Assembly (NCBI RefSeq): GCF_030295975.1
Contig: NZ_AP027364.1
Location: 4,216,001 to 4,280,000 of the forward strand
Reading direction: 5' to 3'
Source of the DNA: Thalassotalea atypica
GTDB lineage: Bacteria; Pseudomonadota; Gammaproteobacteria; Enterobacterales; Alteromonadaceae
Length of the DNA: 64,000 nt
In this document: positions 10,349 to 23,068 of the stretch, piece after piece
How positions within the stretch are numbered: position 1 is the first letter of the stretch
Layout: each line of letters begins with the position of its first letter
Notes under the pieces: model-generated
Seen by the model: only the letters and a program-made list of their open reading frames with translations
The model's database searches: none
Told to the model about the DNA's origin: nothing
Made by a program: the position numbers and the translations under genes

Positions 10349-11083
10349 TTAATGTGAAGTGTTCACCGCCAATCGAGTATGTCCTCTAGCCTTCACGCGT
10401 TGATATGCTTTAGTAATTCTGTCGACCATCGCTTGGGGTGTATTTTTGCTCAACGCAAAATATAGACTTAAAGGCGGCATATCCAAAGGCATCACAGGAA
10501 TAAACCGATCACAGTCTAAACGCACATTTTCGCAAGAGGCCTTGAAAATAGATCGACTCGCCGGGAATAAATCGATTCTATTAGTGAGTAACTTTTCATA
10601 ATTTTGATCAGGATTTGACACCGGCGAAACATACTTAAACCCCTGCTGATAAAGATGTTCAAGTGAAGCGGTATTCCTTATAGCACCGAGACGAAAGCTC
10701 TTGATCGTATCAAGATTTATCGCATTACTGGCCGCGAATTCTCTGGTCGTAAAAAAGTAATACTCAAGGCGAATCACTTCACCAACCCAGTGAAAGCTAT
10801 GCTCACGCTCTTGCGTACGTGCCATTGAAAAAATTAAGGTGTTAGGCTTAAATTTTGCCACTTCGTAGGCGCGTGCCCATGGCATCGCTGTCATACGATA
10901 GGATAAGTCAGCTTCCTCTAAAACACGCTTAACCAATTCAGCTGCTGGCCCTTTGATATTGGCGTCAACAGAATACTGCAACGGAAAAGCTTCTTCGGTG
11001 ACTGCTTCAATATTGACGTCCTTGGCATTTATGAATTGCGAAAATCCTATCGCAACCACAAACAACATGCCTTGAAACCACAT
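10349..11083 (-). CDS. Periplasmic solute-binding protein-like (SBP_bac_3 type), standalone
   Basis: About 244 residues with a signal peptide (MWFQGMLFVVAIGFSQFINA). The fold markers suit the amino-acid-type binding-protein family: FPLQYSVDANIKGPAAELVKRVLEEA, YRMTAMPWARAYEVAKFKPN and later LGAIRNTASLEHLYQQGF with YEKLLTNRIDLFPASRS. Standalone proteins of this kind in marine gammaproteobacteria are common and mostly uncharacterised. There is no permease or ATPase nearby, so transport is not supported. I used ATG 11083 because it gives a clean signal peptide; a TTG at 11134 would add 17 unconvincing residues. Confidence 0.75.
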   Translation of the reverse strand: MWFQGMLFVVAIGFSQFINAKDVNIEAVTEEAFPLQYSVDANIKGPAAELVKRVLEEADLSYRMTAMPWARAYEVAKFKPNTLIFSMARTQEREHSFHWVGEVIRLEYYFFTTREFAASNAINLDTIKSFRLGAIRNTASLEHLYQQGFKYVSPVSNPDQNYEKLLTNRIDLFPASRSIFKASCENVRLDCDRFIPVMPLDMPPLSLYFALSKNTPQAMVDRITKAYQRVKARGHTRLAVNTSH

Positions 11084-11244
11084 ACTACTATGATGACCTT
11101 CGAGTACAAATATGAGCCACCAATTGTACACCAATCATCCAGTTAAGTCGCTCAAAGTTAGATAAAACGATCAAAAAACATCTACATAAATCTCGTATAT
11201 TGACTATATTGACTGATAAAGTTTAATAATAAGAGTGAGTTAAT

Positions 11245-11733
11245 ATGCTTTTAAGATACATAATTCTTTGTTCGTTTTTTTATGTTTCCGCGGCTCTAGC
11301 AGGCCCATGTGAAGCCCCACCTTATAGACAATTTGATTTTTGGGTGGGCAATTGGCAAGTGAGTAATACTCAAAACACCAACAAAAGTACCAGTAAGATT
11401 TCAACCATAAACGGTGGCTGTACCATACTTGAAGAATACGCCACACCGACAGGTTTTATAGGTAAAAGCTTAAACATATACGATGTAACCAGCGACCAAT
11501 GGCATCAAACATGGACTGACAATACAGGTAGCTTGCTACGACTTGATGGCCAATTTGATGGAACATCGATGGTGCTTACGGGTAACACTATAGACAAAAC
11601 AGGAAAAACAAATTTAAACCGCATCACATGGACACCCAATCAAGATGGTACGGTCAGACAGCTTTGGGAAATTAGTGAAGACAAGGGAAAAAATTGGCAA
11701 GTTATCTTCGATGGCTTATATCATAAAGTGTAA
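11245..11733 (+). CDS. Secreted small protein of unknown function (DUF1579-like)
   Basis: 162 residues. The signal peptide ends around AALA-GPCEAPPYR; the mature protein starts with FDFWVGNWQV, a motif seen in DUF1579-like, lipocalin-type beta-barrel proteins. Then come GGCTILEEYATPTGFIGKSLNIYD, WHQTWTDNTGSLLRLDGQF and a C-terminal WEISEDKGKNWQVIFDGLYHK repeat-like strand pattern. Two cysteines remain after cleavage. It lies on the plus strand between ubiD/SBP and rho and shares a bidirectional terminator with rho. Function unknown. Confidence 0.75.
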   Translation: MLLRYIILCSFFYVSAALAGPCEAPPYRQFDFWVGNWQVSNTQNTNKSTSKISTINGGCTILEEYATPTGFIGKSLNIYDVTSDQWHQTWTDNTGSLLRLDGQFDGTSMVLTGNTIDKTGKTNLNRITWTPNQDGTVRQLWEISEDKGKNWQVIFDGLYHKV

Positions 11734-11760
11734 CAACTAAGCCGTATCATCAGACATAAA

Positions 11761-11784
11761 AAAACCAGCAGTACTGCTGGTTTT
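11761..11784. terminator. Bidirectional Rho-independent terminator
   Basis: Perfect 24-bp palindrome made of AAAACCAGCAGT and its complement, flanked by A-rich DNA on the left and T-rich on the right. It lies between the convergent secreted-protein gene and rho and can serve both. Confidence 0.9.
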
Positions 11785-11801
11785 CTTGAATCTACTTCTA
11801 T

Positions 11802-13061
11802 TTATTTTCGTTTCATTGAGTCGAAAAATTCATTGTTAGTTTTACTCATCGCTAACTTATCAATCAAGAATTCCATCGCATCAATTTCGCCCATTTCATG
11901 AACGATTTTGCGTAAAATCCACATTTTTTGCAGCTCATCCGCTTTCGTTAATAACTCTTCACGACGCGTACCACTGCGGTTAAAGTGAATAGCAGGAAAT
12001 ACACGTTTTTCGGCAATTTTACGTGACAGGTGTAATTCCATATTACCTGTTCCTTTAAACTCTTCATAGATGACTTCATCCATCTTAGAGCCAGTATCTA
12101 CTAATGCCGTAGCAATAATAGTTAAACTACCGCCTTCTTCGATTTTACGAGCGGCTCCAAAGAAACGCTTAGGACGATGTAATGCATTAGCATCAACACC
12201 ACCTGTTAAGATCTTACCTGAAGAAGGAATTACTGTGTTGTATGCACGTGCTAATCGTGTGATTGAATCAAGTAAGATTACTACGTCTTTTTTATGTTCA
12301 GTTAAACGTTTTGCCTTCTCAATCACCATTTCCGCTACTTGTACATGTCGGCTTGCTGGTTCATCGAACGTCGATGCAATAACCTCACCTTTAACAAGAC
12401 GTTGCATTTCGGTAACTTCTTCTGGACGCTCATCAATCAACAAAACCATCAATTCTGCATCAGGATGGTTATGAGCAATACTTTGCGCAATATTTTGAAG
12501 TAATAACGTTTTACCTGCCTTTGGCGGCGCAACAATCAAGCCACGCTGCCCCATACCAATTGGTGATGCTAAATCTAACACTCGCGCCGTAATGTCTTCC
12601 GTTGAACCATTACCACGCTCCATGGTTAATCGATTGTTCGGATGGATAGGCGTTAAGTTTTCAAAAAGAATCTTATTGCGGGAATTTTCAGGTCGATCAA
12701 AGTTAACTTCATTAACTTTCAATAAAGCGAAATAACGTTCACCGTCTTTAGGTGGTCTAATTTTACCTTGAATCGTATCACCTGTACGCATACTGAAACG
12801 TCTAATTTGACTTGGTGATACATAAATATCATCAGGACCAGCGAGATAAGAGGAATCCCCTGATCTTAAGAACCCAAAACCATCTTGTAAAATTTCTAAA
12901 ACACCGCTACCAAAAATGTCTTCGCCACTTTTGGCATGTGCTTTCAATATCGCGAAGATAATATCTTGCTTACGATTACGTGCTAAATTATCAAGCTTCA
13001 TCGATTCAGCAAGTTTAACGAGTTCGCTAATAGATTTTTGTTTAAGTTCGGTAAGATTCAT
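11802..13061 (-). CDS. rho: Transcription termination factor Rho
   Basis: 419-residue hexameric RNA-dependent helicase that ends transcription, the standard E. coli length. It opens [20 protein letters not shown]; the RNA-binding OB domain includes [14 protein letters not shown]-like text ([16 protein letters not shown]). Walker A is [12 protein letters not shown], Walker [16 protein letters not shown], and the Q/R-loop region is present ([25 protein letters not shown]). A ~200-bp upstream region separates it from trxA; long leaders upstream of rho often carry autoregulation, which cannot be read here. Confidence 0.98.
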   Translation of the reverse strand: MNLTELKQKSISELVKLAESMKLDNLARNRKQDIIFAILKAHAKSGEDIFGSGVLEILQDGFGFLRSGDSSYLAGPDDIYVSPSQIRRFSMRTGDTIQGKIRPPKDGERYFALLKVNEVNFDRPENSRNKILFENLTPIHPNNRLTMERGNGSTEDITARVLDLASPIGMGQRGLIVAPPKAGKTLLLQNIAQSIAHNHPDAELMVLLIDERPEEVTEMQRLVKGEVIASTFDEPASRHVQVAEMVIEKAKRLTEHKKDVVILLDSITRLARAYNTVIPSSGKILTGGVDANALHRPKRFFGAARKIEEGGSLTIIATALVDTGSKMDEVIYEEFKGTGNMELHLSRKIAEKRVFPAIHFNRSGTRREELLTKADELQKMWILRKIVHEMGEIDAMEFLIDKLAMSKTNNEFFDSMKRK

Positions 13062-13263
13062 AGTGGATTTCTTAGTTTATAAATATTGTTGTAAGTGCCC
13101 TGACGGCATTATGTGAAAGATAGAATAGGATCTGGAGTTGTTTGGACTACAAGGCTAAAGTTAGCATTAATTTTAGAATAGGTAAAGTAATCACCGAAAG
13201 GATTCACAGAACTGATAGAAATTAATGCGACAAATCAATTTTTCAGTGTGCTAATAGTAGAAA

Positions 13264-13284
13264 AGCCTGAGCTTAGCTCAGGCC
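13264..13284 (-). terminator. Terminator after trxA
   Basis: Stem GCCTGAGC / GCTCAGGC with a 3-base loop, ending in TTTT on the minus strand, just downstream of the trxA stop. Confidence 0.88.
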
Positions 13285-13291
13285 TTATCAA

Positions 13292-13618
13292 TTATAAATT
13301 AGCGTCGATAAACTCTTTCAGTTGAGTTTTCGATAATGCACCAACTTTTGTATCAGCAACAGCGCCATCTTTGAAAAGTAGTAACGTTGGAATACCGCGG
13401 ATACCGTACTTCGGTGGTGTGCCGGCATTTTGGTCAATGTTTAGTTTACCAATAGTTAATTGACCATCGTATTCACTAGCAATATCATCTAGAAGTGGCG
13501 CAATCATTTTGCAAGGGCCACACCATTCAGCCCAAAAATCAACTAATACCAATCCTGATGCATTTAATACATCTGCTTCAAAACCATCATCAGTAAGCTG
13601 AATAATTTTATCGCTCAT
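13292..13618 (-). CDS. trxA: Thioredoxin 1
   Basis: 108 residues, the classic thioredoxin length. It reduces protein disulfides in the cytoplasm. The active site is [13 protein letters not shown] near residues 28-40, the cis-proline loop is [11 protein letters not shown], and a buried Asp is in LVDFWAEW. The start ATG at 13618 has GGAG a few bases upstream; an ATG 36 bp further up (13654) would add a non-thioredoxin extension. It is followed by its own terminator and then by rho, as in many gammaproteobacteria. Confidence 0.97.
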   Translation of the reverse strand: MSDKIIQLTDDGFEADVLNASGLVLVDFWAEWCGPCKMIAPLLDDIASEYDGQLTIGKLNIDQNAGTPPKYGIRGIPTLLLFKDGAVADTKVGALSKTQLKEFIDANL

Positions 13619-13758
13619 TGTTTTCTCCGTTAAAAAAGGCTGTTCGCCTATCAATATTTTAGGATTATACCTATAACACTAAAGTTTGCTAATTAGTTTT
13701 TTGTTCCATGTTATGCAATTCAGTTTTTAAACAGGGGATAACCTGTTAAGCTTGTCAC

Positions 13759-15018
13759 ATGAAAAAAACACATTTATCTGACACAAAATTCGCCGATCTC
13801 GATCTTGCTCCGCAAGTAGTGACCGGACTGGAAGCTATGGGCTTTCAACATTGCACTACGATACAAGCTAAATCATTACCTGTTTTACTTAAAGGCAAAG
13901 ATATTGCCGGCCAAGCACAAACAGGTGAAGGTAAAACTATCGCATTTCTTGCAGCTACTTTTCACCAACTTTTACAAAAATCACCCAAACCTGAGCATAA
14001 TCAACCGCGTGCCTTGATCATGGCACCGACTCGAGAGCTTGCTATTCAAATACATCGAGACGCCATTGAAATGGCGAAAAGCACTGGATTGCGTCTTGGA
14101 ATCGTATATGGGGGCGAAGGTTATGAAAGTCAACGCCAAGAGCTTGAACAAGGCGTAGATATACTTATTGGCACCTGTGGCAGGCTAATCGATTATCTAA
14201 AACAAGGGATTTATCGCCTCGACAATATTGAAGTTGTGGTATTAGATGAAGCAGATCGTATGTTCGATTTAGGCTTTATCAAAGATATCCGTTATATGTT
14301 CCGCAAGATGCCAGCGCCAACCGCTCGATTAAATATGCTGTTTTCAGCCACTTTGTCCTTTAGGGTAAAAGAGCTGGCATTCGAGCATATGAATGAACCA
14401 GAAAGTGTCGAAGTTGAACCAGATCAAAAAACCAATATACGAATCTCTGAAGAACTATTTTATCCTTCAAATGAAGATAAAATGAAACTACTTCAAACCT
14501 TGATTGAGGAAGAATGGCCAGACAAAGCCATTATTTTTGCTAACACTAAGCACAGTTGTGAAAACATTCATGCGCATTTAGCTGCTGACAAAATCCGAGT
14601 TGGACTGCTAACTGGCGACGTTATGCAAAAGAAGCGTCTAAAAATTCTAGAGCAATTCACTAAAGGGCAGCTTGATATATTAGTTGCTACTGATGTAGCT
14701 GCCCGTGGCCTTCACATTCCAGCGGTTACTCACGTATTTAACTACGACTTACCAGACGATTTTGAAGATTACGTACACCGCATTGGACGTACTGGTCGCG
14801 CCGGCGCAACGGGTCATGCGATCAGTTTCGCTTGTGAAGAGTATGTCTTTAATTTACCTGCAATCGAAACCTATATTGATCACACGTTGCCGGTAAGCAA
14901 ATACGATCACGACGCACTATTGCAAGATTTGCCTAAGCCGAAGCCTCGTCAACGACGCCACCGACCACACAATGGCGGCCAAAATCGTTCACGTAACCAC
15001 AATCGCCCACGGAAATAA
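13759..15018 (+). CDS. rhlB: ATP-dependent RNA helicase RhlB
   Basis: DEAD-box helicase of the RNA degradosome, 419 residues. Motifs in order: a Q motif ending in [11 protein letters not shown], Walker [38 protein letters not shown] in [16 protein letters not shown] in FSATLSFR, and C-terminal [14 protein letters not shown] and [12 protein letters not shown]. The Walker A reads TGEGKT rather than the more common TGTGKT, and RhlB proteins do carry this form. The C-terminal tail is basic ([14 protein letters not shown]), which suits RNA binding. It is divergent from trxA, as usual, and 7 bp ahead of gppA. Confidence 0.96.
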   Translation: MKKTHLSDTKFADLDLAPQVVTGLEAMGFQHCTTIQAKSLPVLLKGKDIAGQAQTGEGKTIAFLAATFHQLLQKSPKPEHNQPRALIMAPTRELAIQIHRDAIEMAKSTGLRLGIVYGGEGYESQRQELEQGVDILIGTCGRLIDYLKQGIYRLDNIEVVVLDEADRMFDLGFIKDIRYMFRKMPAPTARLNMLFSATLSFRVKELAFEHMNEPESVEVEPDQKTNIRISEELFYPSNEDKMKLLQTLIEEEWPDKAIIFANTKHSCENIHAHLAADKIRVGLLTGDVMQKKRLKILEQFTKGQLDILVATDVAARGLHIPAVTHVFNYDLPDDFEDYVHRIGRTGRAGATGHAISFACEEYVFNLPAIETYIDHTLPVSKYDHDALLQDLPKPKPRQRRHRPHNGGQNRSRNHNRPRK

Positions 15019-15025
15019 GTAATAA

Positions 15026-16531
15026 ATGTCGGTTGATAATCAATATTCAGCAAGTCCGTTATATGCCGTAATTGATTTAGGCTCAAACAGCTTTCACATG
15101 TTGATCACACGCTTAATTGCTGATGGCGTGCAAACTGTCGACAAAGTAAAACGCAAAGTCCGCATTGCATCAGGTTTAGATGAAAATAATGTTTTATCTG
15201 AACAAGCGATGCAGCGTGGCCTAGAGTGTTTGAGTTTTTTCGCCGAGCGACTACAAGACATATCTCCAACTAATATTCGTGTTGTCGCCACAGCCACCAT
15301 TCGTATTGCAGCAAATGGCGACGAGTTCCTTAGACGTGCACAACAAATCCTCGGCCATAAGGTGACTCTGCTATCTGGGGAACAAGAAGCCCAACGTATT
15401 TATTTAGGTGTTGCACACACCAGTGAAAGCGCTGCACGCCGACTTGTATTAGATATTGGTGGTGCCAGCACAGAAGTAGCAGTTGGCGGTGAATTCGAGC
15501 TTGATCGAGCCATCAGCTTGAACATGGGTTGTGTTACCTTTAACCAGCAATTTTTTTCTGATCATAAACTGACTGAAGAAAACTTTGATAACGCCATCGC
15601 CCAAGCAAAATCACAACTTCAACCAATCACGGCCGAATTCTTAACACTAGGCTGGGTCGACACAGTTGGAGGCTCTGGCACGATGCAAGCACTGTCAGAA
15701 GTGCTTATGTATCGAAATCAACCAGCAATTCTCACCTTAGCTTTTCTAGAACAGTTGAAAGAAGACCTTATTGCCTGCTTAACCATTGAGTCAATTGACA
15801 TTGACGGTCTTTCTAGTGAGCGAACACCTGTTATTGCAAGTGGTTTGGCCATTTTGATCGCTTTGTTTGAATCTTTTGACATCGGTCAGTTACAACTTTC
15901 CAGCGGTGCATTACGCGAAGGATTACTCTACGAAATGTTGCCTGATATGCGTAAAGTTAACATCCGACAGCGCACTATCGTATCCTTAAGTCAACGGTTT
16001 CATATTGATATTGAACACGCCAATCGCGTCAAGAAACAAGCGCTTTACTTGTTCCAGCAACATGCAGAGCAATGGTCTTTCGAGCCTAGAAAGTTTGAGA
16101 AGATTATTACCGCAACTTGCGCTTTACATGAAATTGGCTTACTGCTTTCTTTTAAGAATCATGCACATCACGGCGCATATATACTCAAACATGCTGATAT
16201 GCCCGGATTTGATCAGGCAGAGCGACAGTTGATCGTAACGCTCATCAATTTCTACAAAGGGGACGTTGAAATTGATGCTTTAGAGCATTTGTCATTAGTG
16301 AGTTATCGTCAAGCCACTCAGTTATTACTGATCATACGATTGGCCGTTATTTTATGCCGCCGTCGCCGTGATGACGTATTGGCTACTTACCAAACTAAAA
16401 TAACGAAGAAATCAATAGCTTTGTGTTTAGATCGACGATGGCTTAAATTACACCCATTGATTGCTGACGAGTTGATCAGTGAAAATCAGCAATTATCAAA
16501 GCTCGGATACAGCTTAACAATTGAGTGCTAG
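15026..16531 (+). CDS. gppA: Guanosine pentaphosphate phosphatase / exopolyphosphatase
   Basis: 501-residue Ppx/GppA phosphatase of the actin-like ATPase superfamily. It removes the 5' gamma phosphate of pppGpp or the terminal phosphate of polyphosphate. The N-terminal phosphate loop is VIDLGSNSFHMLI, the second is VLDIGGASTEVAVGG, the adenosine-type motif is VGGSGTMQALSE, and the C-terminal helical HD-like domain is present (TATCALHEIGLLLSF). The position next to rhlB matches the E. coli rhlB-gppA pair. The stop directly abuts the stop of the convergent EamA gene with no space for a terminator. Confidence 0.93.
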   Translation: MSVDNQYSASPLYAVIDLGSNSFHMLITRLIADGVQTVDKVKRKVRIASGLDENNVLSEQAMQRGLECLSFFAERLQDISPTNIRVVATATIRIAANGDEFLRRAQQILGHKVTLLSGEQEAQRIYLGVAHTSESAARRLVLDIGGASTEVAVGGEFELDRAISLNMGCVTFNQQFFSDHKLTEENFDNAIAQAKSQLQPITAEFLTLGWVDTVGGSGTMQALSEVLMYRNQPAILTLAFLEQLKEDLIACLTIESIDIDGLSSERTPVIASGLAILIALFESFDIGQLQLSSGALREGLLYEMLPDMRKVNIRQRTIVSLSQRFHIDIEHANRVKKQALYLFQQHAEQWSFEPRKFEKIITATCALHEIGLLLSFKNHAHHGAYILKHADMPGFDQAERQLIVTLINFYKGDVEIDALEHLSLVSYRQATQLLLIIRLAVILCRRRRDDVLATYQTKITKKSIALCLDRRWLKLHPLIADELISENQQLSKLGYSLTIEC

Positions 16532-17398
16532 TTAGATCGTCTTTTCTCGAGTAACCGACGCATAAATGCTGACGATTAAAACCAACATAGCGCCAATAAT
16601 GCCTTGAACACTCAAGGTTTCATTTAGTAAAAACCACGCTGCTAAGATCCCATAAATGGGTTCTAGGCTTATCGCGACACTGGCATAAAAAGCCGTTATT
16701 GATCGCAATGAATAATTCAATAATGAGTGAGAAAACGCGGTAAAGACGATCCCCAATATTATCAGCATTGACAGCTCAGATGTTTGAAGTGAAATTGGTT
16801 GGCTTAGCGCGAAAGGTAATAACACGACAAACGCAAAAAGATTTTGATAACAGGCAAGCGTGTAGGGTTTGTATTGTCTTGTCAGTTGTCGATTCCAAAC
16901 TACAAGTATTGCAAAACTAAAGGCGGAGAGCAGACCATAAACTAAAGCCTGAAGCGATGTATTTATGGCTACATCGGTAGGGAATATCAAACCGATGCCA
17001 ACGAAGATAATAACCCCTTGGATCACGCTCGAAGGTTGAAATCCAGCTTTATTGACTAACGGCTCAATGAAGCTTGTAAAAACAGGAAAGGTGGCGAAAG
17101 CTAACAAGCCAAACCCCACAGTAGAAAGTTGAATGGCGTTAAAAAAACTAAACCAATGCAGTGCGAGTAATAAGCCAGAAACAAAAAAAGCCCTCAAATG
17201 GACTTTCTTTAGCTTCAATGCAGCACGGTTGATACCAAATAATAATACCAGTAAAAAAGTACCCGCGAAAAATGTTCGGCCTAGCACAATGACAAGTGCC
17301 GGTACTGTTAACCATTTAGCAAACAACCCCGACAATGCAAACAGCAAAACGGCGCTATGGATAGCGAAAAAAGCATGACGTGGTTGCTGAGCACTCAT
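16532..17398 (-). CDS. EamA/DMT-family membrane transporter
   Basis: 288 residues with about ten hydrophobic helices in two EamA repeats (for example HSAVLLFALSGLFAKWL and FSFAILVVWNRQLTRQY). Members of the drug/metabolite superfamily export or import small metabolites; the substrate cannot be read from sequence. The late SLEPIYGILAAWFLLNETLS is the hallmark EamA block. It follows hemB by about 17 bp and is probably the last gene of the tat-hemB operon. Confidence 0.9.
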   Translation of the reverse strand: MSAQQPRHAFFAIHSAVLLFALSGLFAKWLTVPALVIVLGRTFFAGTFLLVLLFGINRAALKLKKVHLRAFFVSGLLLALHWFSFFNAIQLSTVGFGLLAFATFPVFTSFIEPLVNKAGFQPSSVIQGVIIFVGIGLIFPTDVAINTSLQALVYGLLSAFSFAILVVWNRQLTRQYKPYTLACYQNLFAFVVLLPFALSQPISLQTSELSMLIILGIVFTAFSHSLLNYSLRSITAFYASVAISLEPIYGILAAWFLLNETLSVQGIIGAMLVLIVSIYASVTREKTI

Positions 17399-17415
17399 TT
17401 CGTTAAAATCAGCCG

Positions 17416-20299
<2,884 letters not shown>

Positions 20300-20303
<4 letters not shown>

Positions 20304-21079
20304 AAACTAAAGACCTTTTTCGCGTTTTCGCGGCTATGCTCAATAATCACGGTATCTGACACATTTTTTAGTGCAGCAATTTTTTGAACAACAAACGGTA
20401 AATAGCTTGGTTCATTGCGACTGCTTTTAGGTTTGGGTCTTATGTTTCTTGGCGTGAGGTAGGGGGCATCAGTTTCCACCAGCAATCTCTCTAATGGTAA
20501 CTCTTTGACGGCGGTTTGCAATTCAGCACCGCGTCGTTCATCACATACCCAGCCCGTAATGCCAAGGTACATACCCATCTCTAGACAAGCGTGCATTTGT
20601 TTTACATCACCAGTAAAACAATGGGAGATCAGAGCTGGCACTTTACCGACCACAGACGACAATATTTCTTGCCAGGGCTCGAACGCGTCACGTTGATGTA
20701 GAAATAGCGGCATATTGAGTCTTTCCGCCAGAGCGACTTGTTCTCTAAAGACCTTAATTTGTTGCTTGGGTGTTGAAAAGTTTCGATTGAAATCTAGTCC
20801 ACACTCACCAATAGCCTTCACAGATTCATTTTTTGCCAATTCGGCAAGGGTGAATAAATAATCCTCACTAACACCATCAGCATCGTGAGGATGCACACCA
20901 GCAGTACATGAAAGAAACTTCGGTGACAGCGCACAGAGCTCAAGCGCAGCAATGCTCTCTTCAACATTAGTACCAGTCACTATGAGTTGCTCTAAACCTG
21001 CTAGTTGAGCTCTTGCAATGACCTCAGGGTAATCGTGTTCAAAACGACTGTTGGTTAGGTTGACACCTATATCAATCAC
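20300..21079 (-). CDS. tatD: TatD-family metal-dependent DNase
   Basis: 259 residues, TIM-barrel amidohydrolase fold. It opens IDIGVNLTNSRFEHDY (in place of the more common HxH entry, as in other TatD proteins); metal and active-site stretches are TAGVHPHDA, IGECGLDF, PLFLHQRDAF, ISHCFTG and LVETDAPYLTPRN. TatD is a 3'-5' exonuclease linked to DNA repair and is not needed for Tat export despite its operon. It lies downstream of tatABC with one extra gene in between and overlaps the following diguanylate cyclase gene by 4 bp. Confidence 0.95.
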
Positions 21080-21089
21080 TTACCACACT

Positions 21090-21638
21090 CTATTTAATAC
21101 GTTTAACTCTAATCGTTCGGTTGGCATCTGGCTTCTTCATGTAAAACGAATCAAAAACACCACGTTTAATAATGGCTATATCACCAGCGACATATTTTGC
21201 AAAATTATCTGTGTCTTTTTGCTGCCATATTTGACCGTTCTCAAAGCTAACTTTCAATTTGCCACGTGTAGTTTTAGTGACGGATTTGACTGTAAACCTG
21301 ACCTCATCAACCTGTTCTTTTTTGATGTATTGTCGCTCAGCACCAAAACTTTCTTCAGGGTCCATTGGCTTACGTTCAGCCAAAATTTCTGATGACGGTG
21401 CAGGCGTCGCTGGAAGGGCGGCAACTTTAGGCAGCTCTTTCGATTCTTGAAGCGTAGCTGATTCGATGACATCAACTTTCTCAGTCATCGTGTGCACAAC
21501 ATTGTCATAACAAACTAAACGTTGCAGACTATCTGATGTTTTTGCACAGTTAAGTAACTCAGCTTGAATATTTGTTGCGATGACCTGACTTGACCATGCA
21601 CAAATAATTCCCACTAAGCAATATGTTGTTTTGTTCAC
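21090..21638 (-). CDS. Secreted protein of unknown function in the tat operon
   Basis: 182 residues with a signal peptide ending near QVIA. The mature N-terminus LLNCAKTSDSLQRLVCYDNVVH has two cysteines in a CxxxxxxxxxxC spacing of the type seen in short secreted proteins whose first step is LxCYD. A Pro/Ala-rich linker (~80-100) is followed by a C-terminal beta-rich part, VRFTVKSVTKTTRGKLKVSFENGQIW, ending with a basic tail. It is 2 bp from tatC and 10 bp from tatD, so it belongs to the operon. I do not recognise a function. Confidence 0.8.
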   Translation of the reverse strand: MNKTTYCLVGIICAWSSQVIATNIQAELLNCAKTSDSLQRLVCYDNVVHTMTEKVDVIESATLQESKELPKVAALPATPAPSSEILAERKPMDPEESFGAERQYIKKEQVDEVRFTVKSVTKTTRGKLKVSFENGQIWQQKDTDNFAKYVAGDIAIIKRGVFDSFYMKKPDANRTIRVKRIK

Positions 21639-21640
21639 TA

Positions 21641-22393
21641 TTATGTATCCTCTGGAGCAACTTCTTCTTGCTCTTTGTTCTGATAAAACGAAGCGATGAT
21701 CAATCCTACCTCAAATAACAACAACATGGGTAGTGCTAATAGCGTCTGGGAAATAATATCAGGAGGCGTAAGGAGCATACCGATCACAAACGCGCCAACT
21801 ACAACATAAGGACGTTTACTCCGTAGACTTTGCGTGGTTGTCATCCCCGTCCAACACATCAGTATGATAGCGATTGGAATTTCAAAAGCTGCACCAAAAG
21901 CAAAAAACAGTTTTAACACGAAGTCGAGATAACTACTAATATCAGTAGCAATGGTTACCCCTTCAGGTGCAACCGAATTAAAAAATGCAAAAGCTAGCGG
22001 GAACACGACAAAGTACGCAAACGACACGCCAGCATAAAACAGCAATGTGCTGCCTAACATCAATGGCGCAATCAGTCGTTTTTCATTCTTATATAAGCCA
22101 GGGGCGACAAAAGCCCACACTTGATAAAGAATAAATGGGATGGCGATAAATATCGACAGTACGATGGTCAATTTAAATGGCGCAAAAAAAGGAGACGCAA
22201 CATCGGTTGCAATCATTTGCGCACCGACTGGCATCGTTTCCAATAGTGGCTGAGCTAAGTATTGATATATGTCTTGCGCAAAATAGGCTAAACAACAAAA
22301 GACCACCAGCACACTGACGACAGCCTTTAGTAATCTTGTCCGTAACTCTAATAAGTGATCGAACAAGGTATAGTTGGCTTGATTTTCAGACAC
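21641..22393 (-). CDS. tatC: Sec-independent translocase subunit TatC
   Basis: 250 residues with six membrane helices. TatC is the inner-membrane receptor that binds twin-arginine signal peptides. The N-terminus [15 protein letters not shown] is the conserved cytoplasmic motif; [12 protein letters not shown] is in the first cytoplasmic loop and [14 protein letters not shown] in helix 4. It is the third gene of tatABC, 2 bp after tatB. Confidence 0.97.
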   Translation of the reverse strand: MSENQANYTLFDHLLELRTRLLKAVVSVLVVFCCLAYFAQDIYQYLAQPLLETMPVGAQMIATDVASPFFAPFKLTIVLSIFIAIPFILYQVWAFVAPGLYKNEKRLIAPLMLGSTLLFYAGVSFAYFVVFPLAFAFFNSVAPEGVTIATDISSYLDFVLKLFFAFGAAFEIPIAIILMCWTGMTTTQSLRSKRPYVVVGAFVIGMLLTPPDIISQTLLALPMLLLFEVGLIIASFYQNKEQEEVAPEDT

Positions 22394-22395
22394 TG

Positions 22396-22731
22396 CTATT
22401 CCTGCTTATCTTTACTGTTATCTTGATTTTTAGTCGGGATATCATAAGGGCGATTAACCATATTGGCCGCATCTTGTAATGACTTTACCGATTCTTCGAT
22501 TTCAGGAGACAGGTTTTTCATGCCTGACTGTTCGGCTTTTTTCAAGTCTTCATGAAGTTCATGAATACGTAATTCTTCTTTCAACTCTGTTTTAACAGAG
22601 TTACTAAAATCTCGAACCGAACTGACCCAACCGCGCAAGGTACGAAGCGCCACAGGTAACCTTTCAGGACCTAATACGATTAAACTGATCACCGCAATGA
22701 TCATTAGCTCCCAAAACCCAATATCAAACAT
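22396..22731 (-). CDS. tatB: Sec-independent translocase subunit TatB
   Basis: 111 residues. It forms the substrate receptor with TatC. One N-terminal membrane helix with the TatB glutamate ([26 protein letters not shown]) is followed by an amphipathic helix and a charged tail. The G-P-E-R-L-P hinge distinguishes it from TatA. It is short compared with E. coli TatB (171) but typical of Alteromonadales. Confidence 0.96.
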   Translation of the reverse strand: MFDIGFWELMIIAVISLIVLGPERLPVALRTLRGWVSSVRDFSNSVKTELKEELRIHELHEDLKKAEQSGMKNLSPEIEESVKSLQDAANMVNRPYDIPTKNQDNSKDKQE

Positions 22732-22734
22732 CGA

Positions 22735-22977
22735 TTATGCCTGATCTTTCTCTTTCACTGCTTCTGACTCAGTTTTTTGATCAACTGAATTATTAGCTAG
22801 TGAAGCTTGAGTATCTTCGCTTTTTTCTTTAGATTTATCTTCATCGCTTACAGCATTTTTAAAACCTTTAACTGCTGAGCCTAAATCAGAGCCTAATGTT
22901 CTTAATTTTTTCGTACCGAATAATAAAATAACAATGACAGCAATAATCACTAATTGCCAAATGCTAATACCACCCAT
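22735..22977 (-). CDS. tatA: Sec-independent translocase subunit TatA
   Basis: 80 residues, the pore-forming Tat subunit. One N-terminal helix ([18 protein letters not shown]), then the FGTKKLR hinge, an amphipathic helix [19 protein letters not shown], and an acidic tail. It is the first gene of the operon, with an AGGAGTAA ribosome binding site just upstream. The promoter must lie in the 91 bp shared with the divergent gene at 23069. Confidence 0.96.
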   Translation of the reverse strand: MGGISIWQLVIIAVIVILLFGTKKLRTLGSDLGSAVKGFKNAVSDEDKSKEKSEDTQASLANNSVDQKTESEAVKEKDQA

Positions 22978-23068
22978 AAATTACTCCTATAATCAAATTA
23001 GGAATATTATAAGGTCTTATAGTTAAAAAGCACCTTTTCAATCAACATTAATTGAGGCGACCTGCACA

